NCBI RefSeq assembly: GCF_002155965.1
Contig: NZ_MUMH01000045.1
Span: 1-64,000, forward strand
Direction: 5' to 3'
DNA: 64,000 bases
DNA from: Allokutzneria sp. NRRL B-24872
Lineage (GTDB): Bacteria; Actinomycetota; Actinomycetes; Mycobacteriales; Pseudonocardiaceae
Part shown: piece after piece, positions 17,562-26,238 of the stretch
Layout of the letters: every line of letters starts with the position of its first letter
How positions within the stretch are numbered: the first letter of the stretch is position 1
Translations under genes and position numbers: made by a program
Notes under the pieces: generated by a model
What the model was told of the DNA's origin: nothing
The model's input: only the letters and a program-made list of their open reading frames with translations
Databases searched by the model: none

Positions 17562-18781
17562 GCCGTGTCAGCCAGCACAGCTCGGGCGGCGCGTCGCCCG
17601 GACACCAGTGCGCCCTGGATGGAGCTGGTGTCGCGGTGATCACCGGCGACGTAGCGACGATCGCCGACGCGCACGGGCTTGCGCAGGCGGTGCGGCGCGG
17701 GCATCGCCGGTAGTGCCCGTGGGATCGCGTAGCGCGCCACCGTCTCCCACGATGCGGTGTCGACGTTGTAGAGCCGGGCGAGGTGCGCGCGAACGGTGGC
17801 CTCGTCGACGGTGTCTCCGGCGCCGAGCACGGAGGCGGCGATGAGTGCGCGGTCCTTCGGGGCGTAGGTCTCAGCGACCTGGCTGAGCACGACGGTGTTG
17901 ACCACCGGACCACCGGCGCCGTCGAGCACCAGGACTGGCCGCGCCAGCGGCGGCTCCGGCGCGCTGAAGTACCACGTGGTCACCGCGTTCCACCGCGGTG
18001 ACTTCAGTTCCGGCAGCAGTGCCGAGGCCACGCTGCCGTCAGTGGCGACCACGACGGCGTCGGCCTCGACGCGTTCACCGTCCATGAGCCTGACCCCGCC
18101 GCTGGTCACTTCCGCGACCGGGGCTTGCACGCGCACGGTGCCGTCGGGCAGGCGCGCGGCGAGCTGTCGTGGCAGCGCTGCCATGCCCTCCGCGGGCAGA
18201 ACCGGGGCTGTGCGGCCAAAACTGCGCAGCACCAAGTGGAAGAACCGTGACGAGGTCTCCAACGCGGGCTCCAGGAACACCCCGGACAGGAAGGGGCGCA
18301 GCACGGAGTCGACCGCCGCGCCGGAGATCGTCCAGCGCGCGAGTTCGGCCCGGGTGGCGCGGTCGGACGCGGTCACCAGCGCGCGCTCGTCGGCGAAGAC
18401 GTCGCGTCCGGCGAGCGCGGCCAACGCGGCGAGGTCCCCTGGCCCGAGCACCCGCTGCGCGAACACCTCCCGCCATGCTGCCGGACCCGTGCGAGGGTCG
18501 GTGAAAGCGTGCAGACGACCGTCTTTGCTGACCAACACCCCCGAGTCGAAAGCCTTGGGCCGCAACGCGTCCAGGTCGACGCGGGCCCGGACCTCCGGGT
18601 AGGCGGGGCACAGGATCTGAAAACCCCGGTCCAGCCGGTAGCCGTCCACGACGTCGGTGCGCACGCGCCCGCCGACCTCGTCGGAGGACTCCAGCACCGC
18701 CACCTCGACACCGGCGGAGTTCAGCACCTCGGCCGCGCTCAGACCGGCGAGCCCCGCACCCACGATCACCACTCTCGTCAC
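17552..18781 (-). CDS. NAD(P)/FAD-dependent oxidoreductase (phytoene desaturase/amine oxidase-like)
   Basis: This 409-residue flavoprotein opens with the Rossmann motif VVIVGAGLAGLSAAEVL, followed by EVGGRVRT, and ends with the second FAD motif RYVAGDHRDTSSIQGALVSG. This layout is shared by phytoene desaturases, protoporphyrinogen oxidases and flavin amine oxidases. The substrate is unknown. The start is the GTG at 18781. It lies 34 bp downstream of the response-regulator gene and in the same direction, so it probably sits in one operon with the PP2C phosphatase and the regulator. A role in pigment chemistry linked to light sensing is an attractive inference only. Confidence 0.8.
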   Translation of the reverse strand: MTRVVIVGAGLAGLSAAEVLNSAGVEVAVLESSDEVGGRVRTDVVDGYRLDRGFQILCPAYPEVRARVDLDALRPKAFDSGVLVSKDGRLHAFTDPRTGPAAWREVFAQRVLGPGDLAALAALAGRDVFADERALVTASDRATRAELARWTISGAAVDSVLRPFLSGVFLEPALETSSRFFHLVLRSFGRTAPVLPAEGMAALPRQLAARLPDGTVRVQAPVAEVTSGGVRLMDGERVEADAVVVATDGSVASALLPELKSPRWNAVTTWYFSAPEPPLARPVLVLDGAGGPVVNTVVLSQVAETYAPKDRALIAASVLGAGDTVDEATVRAHLARLYNVDTASWETVARYAIPRALPAMPAPHRLRKPVRVGDRRYVAGDHRDTSSIQGALVSGRRAARAVLADTAQG

Positions 18782-18815
18782 ACGACGACCGTAGGCGCGC
18801 TGGCAAGCGCCCGCA

Positions 18816-19259
18816 TCACAGTGGCGCTGGGTCGGTCCGGTGCGGCGGGTTCGGTGCTCGTCTGAACTCGTTGGCCTGCCAGTAGTCCAGAGCGCCTTGC
18901 AGGACGGTGCGGAACAGCGCGAAGTTGACCGGCTTGTAGATGTGGCTGTCAGCGCCAGCCGCGTAGCAGCGGTCGATGTCGGCGGAGGTCGTCGAGGAGG
19001 TGAAGACGACGACCACCAGGTCGGCCAGCGCGGGATCTTCACGCACCTGGCTCAGCACCCGGTAGCCGTCCACGCCGGGCATGTTCAGGTCGAGCAGGAC
19101 CAGCGACGGCCGTGCTCGGCTGTCATCGCGCAGGCGATCGTGGGCAAGCTCGGCGGCGGCCAGGAACTCCAGCACGAGTTCGGGGTGCGAGCGGGAGAGC
19201 GCGCGGTGGATGGCCTCGCGGTCCTGTTCGCTGTCCTCGATCACGAGGATCGTCGTCAC
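18816..19259 (-). CDS. Single-domain response regulator (Rcp1-like)
   Basis: This 147-residue protein consists of a receiver domain only, with no output domain. Acidic residues E8/D9 in VIEDSEQD, phospho-acceptor Asp57 in LLDLNMPG, Thr87 in VFTSS and Lys109 in YKPVNF are all in place. The sequence style (DSEQDREAIHRAL) is that of receivers that partner phytochrome kinases, such as cyanobacterial Rcp1. The start is the GTG at 19259, which overlaps the stop of the PP2C phosphatase gene (GTGA). A bacteriophytochrome kinase is transcribed divergently just beyond that phosphatase and is the obvious phosphodonor. Confidence 0.9.
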   Translation of the reverse strand: MTTILVIEDSEQDREAIHRALSRSHPELVLEFLAAAELAHDRLRDDSRARPSLVLLDLNMPGVDGYRVLSQVREDPALADLVVVVFTSSTTSADIDRCYAAGADSHIYKPVNFALFRTVLQGALDYWQANEFRRAPNPPHRTDPAPL

Positions 19260-21208
19260 ACCAGCCCCCACGCCGAATCCGTGGAGGAGACCTCCACGCG
19301 GGTCCAGACCTGGTCGCCGTCGACGGTGACCAGGACCTCGCCCTCCGGAGCGCCCTCCAGGAACGCGGTGATGCTGGCCGGGAGCGCGGCGGACTCGTCA
19401 CCGCGGAGCCGCCGCAGCGCGGTCAGCGCGGCACCGGCAGCTTCCCGCGCGGGCAGCCTGAGGTGCAGGGCGCGGTTGCCGCGGTGGCGGATCACCAGGA
19501 CTGCGGCGTCGTCGTCGACGGTGTAGCGCCCAGCTCCGGTGACCATCGTGCGCGCGATCTCCGAGAGCGGCAGATCCCGCAGACGGGACAAGGTTTCCTC
19601 GATGTCGGTCTCACCGAAGAACGCCCGGTCGGCGTTGCGCGCTTCGACGAGCCCGTCGGTGAACAGGATGAGGTAGTCGCCCGGGCGGAGGAATTCGTGC
19701 GCGGGCCGCAGGTGCGGGTCGGCCAGCAGGCCGACCAGTTGGCCGCGGCAGGCGGCTTCCTCGACGGTGCCGTCGCGGCGGACGAGGAACGGCGGCGGGT
19801 GGCCCGCGCTCAGCAGCGTGACGGGCGTCCCCTCCGCGGTGACGGGGCCGAAGGTCGCCGTGGCCAGCGTCAGGAACCGCTCGACCTTGGCGCGCAACAA
19901 CTTCGTGTTCAGCGACTGGATCGCGCCCGCGGGCTGGGCTCCGGTTTCCAGCATCGTTTCCAGCGTGTGCCGGGCGAGTCCGGTCAACGCCGCCGCCGCG
20001 GCACCCCGGCCGCAGACGTCGCCGATGAGCGCGGTGACCGTGCCGTCGGGCTGCTCGACGACGCCGTAGAAGTCCCCGCCGACGTCCAGGCGGTTGTCGC
20101 CGACGTGGTAGCCGGTGGCGAACTCCAGGGAGTCGACGTGCGGGAGCGTGCTGGGCAGCAGGTGCCGTTGCAACGACACGACGTCCTCGCGGCGTTGCTC
20201 GTAGAGGCCGGCGTTGTCGATGGCCAGCGCGGCGCGTCCGGCGAGGTTGTGCAGGAACTCGCTGGCGGGCCAGCGCCGCGTGCTGTCGCGGTGCAGGAAG
20301 GTGAGCAGGCCGACGTCGTGCCCGCGAGCGCGCAGGACGGTCGTGGTCATCAGCTCCAGGTCCACCTCGGCGGGTAGCTGCGAGGGGCGGGGCATGTCGT
20401 CCCACGAGGAGCGGTCGGTGCCGTCAACGACCACGGTGCCCGCCCACCGACCGGCCCGGACGTGCTCCGCCAGCAGGTGTTCGCGGCGCGCGTCGACGTG
20501 CGCGAACGCGATGGGCGCCATGTGGTCTCCCTGGTTGAGGTGCACCACAGCCCCGTCGGCGAGGCCGGGGACGGCCATCCGCACCACCGAGCGCAGGGTC
20601 TCGTGGATGTCCAGGGACGTCGCCAACCGCAACGACGCCTCGGCCAGGATCGCGTCGGTGGCCGCGCGGTCGTCGAGCTCGATCTGGTCCTTGATCCGGT
20701 GGTCGGCGGCGACGATGACGTCGATCGCCTGCTCCACCGCCACCACCAGCTCGCGCGGCGCGGGCAGCCGGGTGAGCGCGACGGCCAGCAGCCCGTGTTC
20801 CCGCCCGGCCACGGCGAAGGTCGCCACCAGCAGCCCGGTGGCACCCGCCCCGGCCACGCGCGAAGCCAGTGACGGTGTGGAGCGCCGCAGGTCCGCGAGC
20901 GTGAGCTCGGTGATCTCGCAGGGGCCGGAGAGGTGCACGCCCTGCCCGTGCGCGGCGCGCGTCCACTCGGTCACCTCGGCGGCCAGACCTTCCGGTGCGG
21001 TGCGGATACCGCCGGAGTCGGCCCACCGAACGACCTTCACGCCCGCGTTCGGCGCCAGCCGCGCGCCCAGGACGCCAACGGCGGTCGGCATCGAGAGCAG
21101 GCCGAGGTAGAGCTCCTGGGCGAAGTCCTTGGTGTTGGCGGCGTCGAAAGCGGATTTCCACAGCGCGTGCAGTTGTGACTGCCATGACGGCCGCACGCGA
21201 GCGGTCAT
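19256..21208 (-). CDS. PP2C-family (SpoIIE/RsbU-like) phosphatase with GAF sensor and ATPase-like tail
   Basis: This protein is 650 residues. The N-terminal 200 residues form an uncharacterised sensor-like region, followed by a GAF domain (about 200-360, DAILAEASLRLATSLDIHET to AALAIDNAGLYEQ). The PP2C/SpoIIE domain (about 375-580) carries metal-ligand Asp motifs VGGDFYG and IGDVCGRG, plus LFTDGLVEARN. Such enzymes dephosphorylate STAS anti-anti-sigma factors in partner-switching cascades, and a STAS gene lies 2.4 kb away. The ATG at 21208 is preceded by GGAG. The gene is coupled to the response regulator by overlap and is divergent from the bacteriophytochrome. This suggests light or redox input into a general-stress-type sigma pathway. 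Confidence 0.88.
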   Translation of the reverse strand: MTARVRPSWQSQLHALWKSAFDAANTKDFAQELYLGLLSMPTAVGVLGARLAPNAGVKVVRWADSGGIRTAPEGLAAEVTEWTRAAHGQGVHLSGPCEITELTLADLRRSTPSLASRVAGAGATGLLVATFAVAGREHGLLAVALTRLPAPRELVVAVEQAIDVIVAADHRIKDQIELDDRAATDAILAEASLRLATSLDIHETLRSVVRMAVPGLADGAVVHLNQGDHMAPIAFAHVDARREHLLAEHVRAGRWAGTVVVDGTDRSSWDDMPRPSQLPAEVDLELMTTTVLRARGHDVGLLTFLHRDSTRRWPASEFLHNLAGRAALAIDNAGLYEQRREDVVSLQRHLLPSTLPHVDSLEFATGYHVGDNRLDVGGDFYGVVEQPDGTVTALIGDVCGRGAAAAALTGLARHTLETMLETGAQPAGAIQSLNTKLLRAKVERFLTLATATFGPVTAEGTPVTLLSAGHPPPFLVRRDGTVEEAACRGQLVGLLADPHLRPAHEFLRPGDYLILFTDGLVEARNADRAFFGETDIEETLSRLRDLPLSEIARTMVTGAGRYTVDDDAAVLVIRHRGNRALHLRLPAREAAGAALTALRRLRGDESAALPASITAFLEGAPEGEVLVTVDGDQVWTRVEVSSTDSAWGLV

Positions 21209-21321
21209 GCTCTTCGCTCCACTCCGTTGGTGTTGTGCGCCATTGTGATGGCGACGGCTGACTGTACAGTTCGCCACGAACCGCTGGCGGGCAACTCGCG
21301 CGGGAGAACACCAGGAGTGGC
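21209..21321. promoter_or_regulatory. Divergent promoter region, PP2C phosphatase / bacteriophytochrome
   Basis: The 113 bp between the divergent starts contain a perfect 10-bp palindrome ACTGTACAGT at 21261-21270. It could be an operator, or could include a TACAGT -10 box. A near copy, ACTGTACTGTT, lies at 29615-29625 upstream of the membrane methyltransferase gene. Confidence 0.4.
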
Positions 21322-23610
21322 ATGAACCTCAGCCCGGACGACCCCCTCCCGCTCGGGCCAAGGGAACGCGCGGCGGAAGCCGAAGTCGGAACGCCCTTCG
21401 ATCTCGCGCTGTGCCAACGAGAACCCATCCACCGCCTCGGTGGTGTCCAGTCCTACGGCGCGTTGCTGGCCATGGACGCCGACGACCGCGTCGCGGTGGC
21501 GAGCCAGAACTGTGCCGAGATCCTGGGGGTGGCCGCGGAGGAACTCCTCGGTGCTCCCGTGGCGCGGGTGATCGGGCCCGATGGGCTGGGCGCGGTGAAG
21601 GCCACGGCGGCGGCGCCAACGGGTGACCGGGGGCTGTTGCACCTGAGCGTTCCGCCAGGAGCCGACTTCGACGTCACCGTCTACCGCGCGGACGGCCTGC
21701 TGGTGCTGGAGTTCGAACCGCGTTCAGCGCAGGACTCCTTCCACTTCTCCCAGTTCTACCCCAAGGTGCGCTCCGCGCTGACCCGGCTCCAGCACGGGCG
21801 CACGGTCGCGGAGGTGTGCTCGACCGCGGTGGCGGAGATCCGTCAGCTCACCGGGTACGACCGGGTGGTGGCCTACCGCTTCGAGGGCGCGGACGGGCCG
21901 GGGGAGGTGCTCGCCGAGTCGCTCGCGGACGGCGTGGAACCCTGGCTGGGCCTGTGGTTCCCGGCAAGCGACATCCCGCCGCAGGCCCGTCGCCTCTACG
22001 AGCGCAACTGGATTCGCGTCATCCACGACGTCGACGACCGCACCGCGCTGCTGCTGTCCCGGCCCGGTGCCGACGCGGAGGCGCCGCTGGACCTGTCGGA
22101 CTCCGCGCTGCGCACCGTCTCCTCCTTCCACCTGGAGTACCTGCGCAACATCGGCGTGGCCTCCTCGATGTCGGTCTCGGTGCTGCACGACGGACGGCTC
22201 TGGGGGCTGATCGCCTGCCACGGGCTCGCTCCCCGCCATCTGGACGCCGAAGTGCGCGCGGCGTGCGAGCTCTTCGGCGTCAGCCTCTCCCTCCAGCTCG
22301 CCGCGCTCGAAGAGGCCGAGACCTCCCTCGCACGGCAGCGCGCGCGAACGGCGCTCTCCCGTCTCGTCCCGGCACTGGACACCCACACCACCGACTCGAT
22401 CGCCGCCAGCGTCGACCTGCTGAAGGAGCTGGTCCCGGCCGACGGCATCGTTCTGCAGCGCGACGGCCACGCGACGGTGCTGCACCACGACACCGACTCC
22501 TGCTGGGAGGGCCTCGCCGCGCTGTGGCCGCGACTGCCCGAGCTCGCCCCAGGGGAGGTCTGGAGCAGCGACAGCCTGACCGAGCACCACCCCGACCTCG
22601 CCGCGCACGCCAACGACCTCAGCGGCGTGCTGGTCCTGGCGCTGCCGGAGACAGGCGATCTGCTCGCCTGGACGCGGGGGGAGCGCAGCGCCTCCCGCAC
22701 GTGGGCCGCCGATCCCGGTCACCCCGTGCGGCTCGGCACGCACGGAGAACGGTTGACCCCGCGCGGCTCCTCCGCGGTCTACAAGGCGCTCGTCCGAGGA
22801 CGGTGCGTGCCCTGGTCCTCCTCCGACCTGGCGGGCGCGGCGGAACTCGGCCGCGCGCTGACCACGCTCGCCCTGCGCCACAGCCGCCGGCTCGCCGCGC
22901 TCAACGACGAGCTGCGCCGGGCCAACAACGACCTGGACACCTTCGCCCACATCGCCGCGCACGAGCTCAAGGAACCCCTGCGCGGCATCTCCAACATCAC
23001 CACCTTCATCGCCGAGGACGCCGAGGGCGCGCTGGACGAGGTCACCGCGCGGCGGCTGCACACGATCCAGCAGCTGGCGCAGCGCACCGACGAGCTGGTC
23101 AACTCGCTGCTGCACTTCGCCCAGCTCGGGCACGGCCAGCTGCGCCCGCAGGAGGTCGACCTGGCCCAGGCCGTGCGCACGGCGCTGGAGGTGGCGGGTC
23201 TGCGCCTGCACGAGCACGACGTCCAGCTCACCGCTCCCGAGCCGGGGACCCTCGTGCTGGCCGATCCGCAGCGGCTCCAGGAGATCCTGATCAACCTCCT
23301 GGTCAACGCCGCGAAGTACGCCCGCTCGCAGCACCCGCGCACGGTCACCGTCGGCACCACGACGACACCCGAGCGCACGCCGGCGATCTACGTGCAGGAC
23401 AACGGGATCGGCATCCCCGAAGCGCACCGCGAGGACGTGCTCCGGCTCTTCCGCAGGCTGCACGAGCGCGAGGCCTTCGGCGGCGGCCACGGCGCCGGAC
23501 TGGCGATCGTCCACCGCATCGTGCAGCGCCACGGCGGTGAGCTGTGGATTCAGACGCCCGCCGAGGGTGGCACCAGGGTGCTGTTCACCCTCCAACCCGA
23601 CAGCGCGTGA
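21322..23610 (+). CDS. Bacteriophytochrome sensor histidine kinase
   Basis: This 762-residue protein has PAS-GAF-PHY-HisKA-HATPase architecture. Cys31 in CQREPIHRLGGVQSYG is the biliverdin-attachment cysteine of bacteriophytochromes. The GAF domain has WFPASDIP (Asp217), which contacts the chromophore, and FHLEYLRNIGVASSM. The PHY tongue reads TPRGSSAVYK where PRxSF is usual, a deviation that could alter photoconversion. His547 in AHELKEPLRG is the phospho-acceptor, and NLLVNAAKYA, DNGIGIP and GHGAGLAIV form the ATP-binding boxes. It should sense red/far-red light and phosphorylate the adjacent single-domain regulator. No heme oxygenase for biliverdin synthesis is present in the window. Confidence 0.92.
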   Translation: MNLSPDDPLPLGPRERAAEAEVGTPFDLALCQREPIHRLGGVQSYGALLAMDADDRVAVASQNCAEILGVAAEELLGAPVARVIGPDGLGAVKATAAAPTGDRGLLHLSVPPGADFDVTVYRADGLLVLEFEPRSAQDSFHFSQFYPKVRSALTRLQHGRTVAEVCSTAVAEIRQLTGYDRVVAYRFEGADGPGEVLAESLADGVEPWLGLWFPASDIPPQARRLYERNWIRVIHDVDDRTALLLSRPGADAEAPLDLSDSALRTVSSFHLEYLRNIGVASSMSVSVLHDGRLWGLIACHGLAPRHLDAEVRAACELFGVSLSLQLAALEEAETSLARQRARTALSRLVPALDTHTTDSIAASVDLLKELVPADGIVLQRDGHATVLHHDTDSCWEGLAALWPRLPELAPGEVWSSDSLTEHHPDLAAHANDLSGVLVLALPETGDLLAWTRGERSASRTWAADPGHPVRLGTHGERLTPRGSSAVYKALVRGRCVPWSSSDLAGAAELGRALTTLALRHSRRLAALNDELRRANNDLDTFAHIAAHELKEPLRGISNITTFIAEDAEGALDEVTARRLHTIQQLAQRTDELVNSLLHFAQLGHGQLRPQEVDLAQAVRTALEVAGLRLHEHDVQLTAPEPGTLVLADPQRLQEILINLLVNAAKYARSQHPRTVTVGTTTTPERTPAIYVQDNGIGIPEAHREDVLRLFRRLHEREAFGGGHGAGLAIVHRIVQRHGGELWIQTPAEGGTRVLFTLQPDSA

Positions 23611-23623
23611 TCGCGCTCGACGT

Positions 23624-23965
23624 TCAGTCCGAGGTCGGGACGAGGCCGGAGAGACCGGTGAGGCCGAGCTTGTGGCGCACGACGGGGGAGCCGTGCACGC
23701 GCAGGTTCCGGGCTTCGGCGCGGCACCGCTGGGCGAACTCGGCCAGCAGAGCTGCGCCTTCCAGACTGAGGTGACTCACCTCGGTGAGGTCGAGCTCGAT
23801 CGTCCGCGCGGGCCGAACCGCCGCGGCTTCGAGGGCACGCGCGAGATCGCCCGCTGTCTCGCTGGTGATCTCGCCTCGAACGTCGACGGTGACCACGTCC
23901 TGCTCGGTGATGCGCACGGAGGCCACCGTGCCGCCTGCTCGCGATGGGTTGTCCGTGCTGCCCAT
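23624..23965 (-). CDS. STAS-domain anti-sigma factor antagonist
   Basis: This 113-residue STAS protein has the strand-helix signature TIELDLTEVSHLSLEGAALL; the Ser in HLSLEG is at or near the position phosphorylated in SpoIIAA/RsbV proteins. It would bind an anti-sigma kinase when dephosphorylated. The ATG at 23965 follows GGAG. It is convergent with the phytochrome gene (13 bp between stops). The PP2C phosphatase nearby is a natural partner, but no anti-sigma kinase is encoded in the window. Confidence 0.85.
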   Translation of the reverse strand: MGSTDNPSRAGGTVASVRITEQDVVTVDVRGEITSETAGDLARALEAAAVRPARTIELDLTEVSHLSLEGAALLAEFAQRCRAEARNLRVHGSPVVRHKLGLTGLSGLVPTSD

Positions 23966-24071
23966 GAATTCTCCGCCCCTGCTCTAGACAGACCTCGAGC
24001 AGGGTGGTTCGTCGCCGTGGCACCGAAGGATTGGTCTGGGTGCGGATGTCAGCCGAGGAGAGCAGCCCCAC

Positions 24072-25244
24072 TCAGGCGCCGGGTTCGGCGTCCACCAGTG
24101 TGCTCGGTGTGCGAACGACCGGGATGGGCGCGGTCTGGCCCAGGACGTCCGCGGCGGACTGGTGGCCGGGCGGCACGTTCTCCGCGAGGCTCGCGCGCAG
24201 CTGGTCCAGCGGGAGTGGGCGGCTGGTGCTGATGACGGTCGCGACCTCGGCGGTGACCCCGACGAAGGGGTAGGAGTCGGCCAGCGCGCTGCCGATGCGG
24301 TCGGCCAGCCTGCGCCCGGACGCGGTCAGCGCGGGTTCGCTCACCCCGGGCTGCACGAGCAGGAACTCGGTCTTGGACAAGCGGAATGCACGGTCCTGCC
24401 GACGCTGCTCCCTGCGCAGCACGTCGGCGATGTTGTTCTCGGTGTGCATGGCCGTGCGCGCGCCGCGCTGCGCTTCCATGCCCACCAGGTCGGGCACGCG
24501 CACCAGCGCCAGACCGAGGGGCAGGGTGTCGGGGGCGCTGAGCCCGAGCCACGGCGCGAGCGTGCCCGCGGAGTGCAGCCCGGTCCACGGGTCGCGGCCG
24601 AACCCGCGATCGGCGTCGACCTTCTCGCGGAGGTCGAGGTAGTTGGTCCTGGTGCGCTCCAACCGGCCGAGCAGGTGCCGCACGACCGCTTCCACCCGCA
24701 GTTCGACCTCGGAGGCGGGTTGCTCGACCACGCCGCGCAGCACCCGGTCCAGCCCGGCGCGCGCGGAGGGCGGCAGGCGGTCGCCCAGGGCGTCGCGCAG
24801 GCGCACCGCCTCCGCGTAGGCCTCGTCGCGCCGCATCCCCCAGCGCCCCTCGAACAACCGAGCCGACTCCAACGAGCTCGCCCGCGCTTCGACGCGCTCC
24901 AGGTCGTGGGCGACGACCGCGGCGCCGAAGGTGGGGGAGAGCACGACCACCGACCACTCCCTGGCCAGCTCCTCGCTCTCCCGCAGCAGCACCGGCGTCA
25001 CGCCGTGCGGCAGGTCCGGCCGCACGCGGTCCACCAGGCCGACCACCGTGCAGCTGGCCAGCGCGGCCAGCTCGGTGTAGACGCGGCGCTCGCGCTCGAA
25101 GTACGGCAGCCGCTGGAACATCGCCATCACGAGCATGTCCTGCCCGCCTGAGGCGAGGGCCGCCCGCTCGACCGCGTGCGAGGCCAACACCAAGGCGCGC
25201 TTGGTCAGCACGCCGCTGCGCGGCGGCGAATCGTTGTGTGCCAT
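24072..25244 (-). CDS. DICT sensory domain protein with degenerate GGDEF-like domain
   Basis: This 390-residue protein has a DICT domain in its first 160 residues (GGQDMLVMAMFQRLPYFERE, then SWT/WSVVVLSPTF-like strands), a domain found next to GGDEF, HTH and histidine kinase modules and often tied to light or stress signalling. The second half opens DPWTGLHSAGTLAPWLG, resembling the start of a GGDEF domain, but where R-x-GGDEF is expected it reads FRLSKTEFLLV. It cannot be an active diguanylate cyclase by the usual motif and may bind a nucleotide or a partner. It lies 106 bp upstream of the STAS gene in the same direction. Confidence 0.75.
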   Translation of the reverse strand: MAHNDSPPRSGVLTKRALVLASHAVERAALASGGQDMLVMAMFQRLPYFERERRVYTELAALASCTVVGLVDRVRPDLPHGVTPVLLRESEELAREWSVVVLSPTFGAAVVAHDLERVEARASSLESARLFEGRWGMRRDEAYAEAVRLRDALGDRLPPSARAGLDRVLRGVVEQPASEVELRVEAVVRHLLGRLERTRTNYLDLREKVDADRGFGRDPWTGLHSAGTLAPWLGLSAPDTLPLGLALVRVPDLVGMEAQRGARTAMHTENNIADVLRREQRRQDRAFRLSKTEFLLVQPGVSEPALTASGRRLADRIGSALADSYPFVGVTAEVATVISTSRPLPLDQLRASLAENVPPGHQSAADVLGQTAPIPVVRTPSTLVDAEPGA

Positions 25245-26091
25245 GAGTTCCCACTTCGCGACGCTGGATGGTCGGACAGGGCGCCACGGAGGCTAACCCC
25301 GAGTTGGGCGCGCTCGTGCCACGGCGGCGGTGACTACGGTCAGCAACCGGCTTTGCGGGCTGTCTGCCAGGGGCATTCGGTAGATGCCTGGTATCCGAGG
25401 AATCTCAGATTCACCTGAACGGTTGGGGCCCGCGCCGGAAAGCCGTGCCGCTGGCGCCGGGCGGGAGCCTCATCGCCTTGGACGCGGGCACCGTGCTGTG
25501 GAGCGCTTGGTCGCATCAGTGGCGGTCCATGGTGGACAACTCGTTGTGCGTGCATTTCAGAGAACCTGGACCAAGATCCCTGATTCGTGGCTCTCCGCGT
25601 CCTTGTCGCCGTTCCACCCATCACTCTCGCGGCATCCCGGGATCGGCGGGGAGTTCGCGAAAAGGTTGCCCCCGCGCGCGGAATCCTCCCGCGCGCAAAC
25701 CTTCCCGTCGGCGCAAGGAGATTTCCGAGGTGCTGGCTCTGGAGCGGTACTGCGAGGTCCTGGTGGTCGGAGACGTCCTGTGTTCATCGGATCGTCATTC
25801 CAGGTGGCCCGGGCGCGCACGACGATTCACGTGTGCATGAAACCGCGTCGCTGGGAACATTTGGTTGGAGATTCTTGAAATCCGGCGTGAGAGCATTCGG
25901 GTATGACGGCGAGGAAGGCTGCGCCGTTGACGTGATCAGCGGAGAAGTTCGATCTCGGCGCGGTGAAATAGCCGGGCCGAGGTTTGTCCAGTTTCGCCGT
26001 GAATGGCCGCTTCCCCGCGCGGGGTGCGCCACCGCCCACCTATCCCGCCAGCAAGACCGAGTCGTTCGCCACGACTGGAAGGGAATTGCAG
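25245..26091. other. Large intergenic region, no gene recognised
   Basis: About 850 bp lie between the divergently oriented DICT gene and the small membrane protein. Short frames exist on both strands, but none has a convincing start, composition or family. A perfect 13-bp palindrome (GAATCT-C-AGATTC) lies at 25400-25412. The last 240 bp are less GC-rich and probably hold the promoter of the downstream operon. A regulatory RNA or a decayed gene cannot be excluded. Confidence 0.4.
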
Positions 26092-26238
26092 ATGTCATAC
26101 AGACGGGGTAAGCGAGGCCGGTCGTGGTGGCTGGTGCTGAGCGGCGTGTGGAACGCGGTGATGGTGGGCGCGCTGCTGGTGTTGTACGTCGTGTGCGTGC
26201 TTGTGGACGGGTTGCGCCGGCGCCGGGCGGAGGCGTGA
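26092..26238 (+). CDS. Small single-pass membrane protein
   Basis: This 48-residue protein has a basic N-terminus (MSYRRGKRGRSWW), one hydrophobic helix (LVLSGVWNAVMVGALLVLYV) and a basic C-terminus (GLRRRRAEA). The ATG at 26092 is preceded by GGAAGGGAA. An upstream in-frame start would add 36 poorly composed residues and was not chosen. Its TGA shares one base with the ATG of the deformylase gene (TGATG), so the two are coupled. The function is unknown. Confidence 0.6.
   Translation: MSYRRGKRGRSWWLVLSGVWNAVMVGALLVLYVVCVLVDGLRRRRAEA

Noticed and set aside
25984-26091. An upstream start for the 48-residue membrane protein
   Set aside because: The added residues are Pro/Ala-rich with non-coding composition, and the ATG at 26092 has a good GGAAGGGAA site.
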